In this document: piece after piece, positions 61,878-64,000 of the stretch
Numbering within the stretch: position 1 is the first letter of the stretch
Layout: each line of letters begins with the position of its first letter
Assembly: GCA_026397505.1 (NCBI GenBank)
Contig: JAPLUR010000116.1
Coordinates: 1 to 64,000 of the forward strand
Source of the DNA: Candidatus Zixiibacteriota bacterium
Lineage (GTDB): Bacteria > Zixibacteria > MSB-5A5 > GN15 > PGXB01
Reading direction: 5' to 3'
DNA: 64,000 bases
Translations under genes and position numbers: made by a program
The notes under the pieces: model-generated
Database searches by the model: none
Told to the model about the DNA's origin: nothing
What the model saw: only the letters and a program-made list of their open reading frames with translations

Positions 61878-61938
61878 GTAGGTCAGGCCTCTTGCAGACC
61901 TGACACGGTCTTGTCAGGAGCGTAAAGCTCCTGACCCA
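61878..61938 (+). repeat. composite REP, family C copy 2
   Basis: GTAG head (61878-61881), hairpin 1 GTCAGGCCT / AGACCTGAC, hairpin 2 GTCAGGAGC / GCTCCTGAC with loop GTAAA. It matches copy 1 across about 61 bases. It sits between the convergent thioredoxin and helicase genes. Confidence 0.85.
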
Positions 61939-61949
61939 CCAGTCTCACG

Positions 61950-64000
61950 CTATGATGTTCGGCCGAGCATATAGCGGAGTAATATCTCGGTCCCCTCTTT
62001 TCCCCGGCTGCCGACCTCCATTTCCGGACCGACACACGAGGGACAGCCGCCGTTACACGGGCAACTCTGCACCTGTTCCAGGCAGGCACGGAACAGGTCA
62101 TCGGAAATATTGAAGAGTTTTTCCGAATACCCCACGCCCTCGGGAATATTTTCATAGATATAGATGGTGGGAAGCTCGCTGAACGGCGAACGCACCTGCG
62201 AGATGGAGCGTAAATCATGCGGGTCGCACATCACCCAGAGCGGTGCAATCTTGCCGAGGATATTGGCCAACCCCCGTAGCGAGCCGCCGAATGCTTCCCC
62301 CTCGAGATTCAACTTGAATCGAACATCGCCCGGGAATGCATACCAGAAGGCATGCGTATGAAGCTCCAATTCCGGCATCAGGAGATTTCCCGAGCCGACA
62401 TTTTCATGTGTATGGAATTTCACTTTCTTGAATAGTACCGTCACCATAGTGACCGTTACTTCTCCCCAGGAAATGGCGGCGTCATAAATCCGTTTCTCAT
62501 CAGCGACCGAAAGGACTTTCAGATCCGATTTCGTTTCGGCATCGGTGTAGTAATCGACCGCGACCTCCTTGACATACGCCTTTTTCCCTTCCCAATCCAA
62601 CTCCGTCACCTGATACTGGTCGGCGTCATGCAGATATATCGCCTCGGGATGAAGGAAAATCGGGGCCGAATAGTAATCAACCTCGCCGATAACGCGGTTG
62701 TTGTCGGATTGGTTCAAGATAACGAAGTTATCCGGTGAGGCGCTGCGCAATGACACCTGCTCGGCGGGATAAATCTCCGATGACCAGTAGTATTTTCCGC
62801 CGCTCTGACGGAGAACATTCTGCTCCTCGAGATAATCAAGTATCTCGACCGTACCATCGGGTCGGAAAGATTCCTCTTTGCGGAAAGGAAGCTCAAAACT
62901 GGCGCATTTGATATGGTTGGTGCTGATGATGAGATTGTTAGGATCGATTATCCCCATCTCGGGCGTCTTCTTTAGCAGATAAGAAGTGTGTTGCGCCAGG
63001 AATTGATTGATGGCCGAGCTGTTGGCGACAAAGATGGTCAGCGAGGTTCCCGAACGGCGTCCGGCCCGCCCCGCCTGTTGCCAGACCGAGGATATCGAAC
63101 CGGGATAGCCGACAATTATAGAAACATCCATAGCGCCGATATCAATTCCCAGCTCAAGGGCATTCGTGGACACAACACCGATTATCTCGCCGCTGCGAAG
63201 CCCCTGCTCGATTTCACGCCGCTGATTGGGAAGGTACCCGCCGCGGTACCCTGCCACTTTGATACTTTTCCCCGGTGATTTGGCGAATATTTCGCGCAGA
63301 TAGGTCAGGAGAATCTCCACCTGCAGACGGTACTGCGCAAAAATGATGGTCTGAATTCGGTTGCGGATAAAATGCTCGGCCAGCATCAAAGACTCATTAA
63401 GGGCTGATTTGCGAATACCGAGTTGCTTGTTTATCACCGGCGGATTGTAGATAAGAAAATGCTTCTCGCCCGAGGGAGCGCCGTTATTGTCCACCAGCTG
63501 CACTTTCCGTCCAATAATTTTCTCGGCCAGTTCATCGGGGTTGGCGATCGTCGCCGAGCAGGTGATAAAGATCGGATTGGAGCCGTAGAATTCGCAGATT
63601 CGCTTGAGTCTTCGAATCACATTGGCCAGGTGCGAGCCGAAAATTCCGCGGTAGTGGTGAATTTCATCAATCACAACATACTGAAGGTTTTCGAATAACT
63701 TGATCCATTTCGTATGATGCGGGAGGATGCCGGCATGAAGCATGTCCGGATTGGTAACAACGATATGCCCGGCCGAACGGATGAGGCGCCGGGCGGTCTG
63801 TGGCGTATCGCCGTCGAAAGTATAGGTTTTGATATCGATATCAAGACGGTTGCTCAGAGTCAGCAATTCCGCCAACTGGTCCTGCGAAAGAGCCTTGGTG
63901 GGGAATAGGTACAATGCCCGCGCCGAAGGATTCCTGATAATGGCATCAAGCACCGGCAAATTGTAGCAGAGCGTCTTGCCGGAGGCGGTTGGGGTGACAA
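61950..64000 (-). CDS. MrfA/YprA-like DEAD/DEAH helicase with DUF1998 (partial, 5' end off the edge)
   Basis: At least 683 codons; the frame stays open to the window edge, and the first visible residues V-T-P-T-A-S-G-K-T are helicase motif I, so the N-terminus lies outside. Further motifs are T-N-P-D-M-L (about 51-56 from TTG 63959), V-I-D-E-I-H-H (motif II), S-A-T (III) and G-R-A-G-R-R-S-G (VI). The end is the DUF1998 zinc region: C-P-C-N-G-G-C-P-S-C-V. Bacillus MrfA of this type repairs mitomycin damage with an MrfB exonuclease. No mrfB is visible here. Confidence 0.92.
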   Translation of the reverse strand, partial: VTPTASGKTLCYNLPVLDAIIRNPSARALYLFPTKALSQDQLAELLTLSNRLDIDIKTYTFDGDTPQTARRLIRSAGHIVVTNPDMLHAGILPHHTKWIKLFENLQYVVIDEIHHYRGIFGSHLANVIRRLKRICEFYGSNPIFITCSATIANPDELAEKIIGRKVQLVDNNGAPSGEKHFLIYNPPVINKQLGIRKSALNESLMLAEHFIRNRIQTIIFAQYRLQVEILLTYLREIFAKSPGKSIKVAGYRGGYLPNQRREIEQGLRSGEIIGVVSTNALELGIDIGAMDVSIIVGYPGSISSVWQQAGRAGRRSGTSLTIFVANSSAINQFLAQHTSYLLKKTPEMGIIDPNNLIISTNHIKCASFELPFRKEESFRPDGTVEILDYLEEQNVLRQSGGKYYWSSEIYPAEQVSLRSASPDNFVILNQSDNNRVIGEVDYYSAPIFLHPEAIYLHDADQYQVTELDWEGKKAYVKEVAVDYYTDAETKSDLKVLSVADEKRIYDAAISWGEVTVTMVTVLFKKVKFHTHENVGSGNLLMPELELHTHAFWYAFPGDVRFKLNLEGEAFGGSLRGLANILGKIAPLWVMCDPHDLRSISQVRSPFSELPTIYIYENIPEGVGYSEKLFNISDDLFRACLEQVQSCPCNGGCPSCVGPEMEVGSRGKEGTEILLRYMLGRTS

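Overview
The window reads as a chromosomal segment of an uncultured diderm bacterium. The best guess from sequence alone is the FCB superphylum, near candidate phylum Zixibacteria. The evidence is: an outer-membrane gene set (three GT9 heptosyltransferase-like enzymes, an MsbA-like flippase, an Mla-type lipid transporter); secreted proteins with paired dockerin-like repeats of the form N-I-x-D-I-x-x-L-I-N-x-L-Y-K-G-G; a FlgD/type-9-like C-terminal domain; many secreted TPR proteins; and bacterial housekeeping genes (IspE, SpoVG, Prs, L25, PriA, RelA). No phylogeny was run, so the taxonomic call is an inference.

Layout, left half. At 1-500 lies a 5'-truncated spermidine synthase whose break is at a perfect 21-bp inverted repeat. 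At 1.06-11.4 kb a tight minus-strand run encodes aconitase, GcvT, ComB, a TPR/peptidase-MA-like protein, a BatA-type VWA protein, an ABC-F ATPase and a flavodoxin-fold protein. At 11.7-14.1 kb there is a large secreted SBBP beta-propeller with a dockerin. At 14.3-17.4 kb is the classic ispE-spoVG-tRNA-Gln-prs-rplY cluster, ending in a strong terminator. A two-gene ATPase plus DUF4276 (TOPRIM-like) module follows at 17.6-19.5 kb, a candidate defence system. Then come priA, a TPR protein and a DUF4139 protein on the minus strand, and pgsA plus two tandem GNAT acetyltransferases on the plus strand. The stretch 26.9-29.5 kb is a low-GC accessory patch: REP repeats around a broken RAYT transposase, a duplicated GNAT gene tail and three orphan membrane or lipoprotein genes.

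Layout, right half. At 29.5-33.0 kb are a metallo-beta-lactamase-fold hydrolase, a PHP phosphatase, a 3-methyladenine glycosylase, an M50 protease and a lipoprotein. At 33.1-41.3 kb a probable LPS-core operon (MsbA-like, GT9, GT9, GT2, GT9) runs directly into relA/spoT. At 41.5-44.4 kb a beta-propeller lipoprotein is paired with a dockerin-bearing subtilase. At 44.6-48 kb are a zinc-ribbon/TPR protein, ComF, XerC/D and a degenerate GGDEF protein. Next are a GT39-like membrane protein with TPRs (minus), a SufT-like protein, a cohesin-like/FlgD-like secreted protein, a PP-loop thiolase-like enzyme (minus) and mlaE-mlaF-mlaD. An intact RAYT flanked by inverted REPs follows, then two zinc-ribbon proteins, a TPR protein, a SlyD-like PPIase, a TlpA-like thioredoxin protein and an MrfA/YprA-type helicase running off the right edge.

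The strongest cross-window signal is a set of REP-like palindromes. At least three sequence families share a GTAG (or ATAG) head followed by GTC. Two of these families bracket a RAYT gene in inverted orientation, and a third has two composite two-hairpin copies, both between convergent genes. The second theme is a possible cohesin/dockerin surface system: one cohesin-like protein and two dockerin-bearing proteins in 64 kb.
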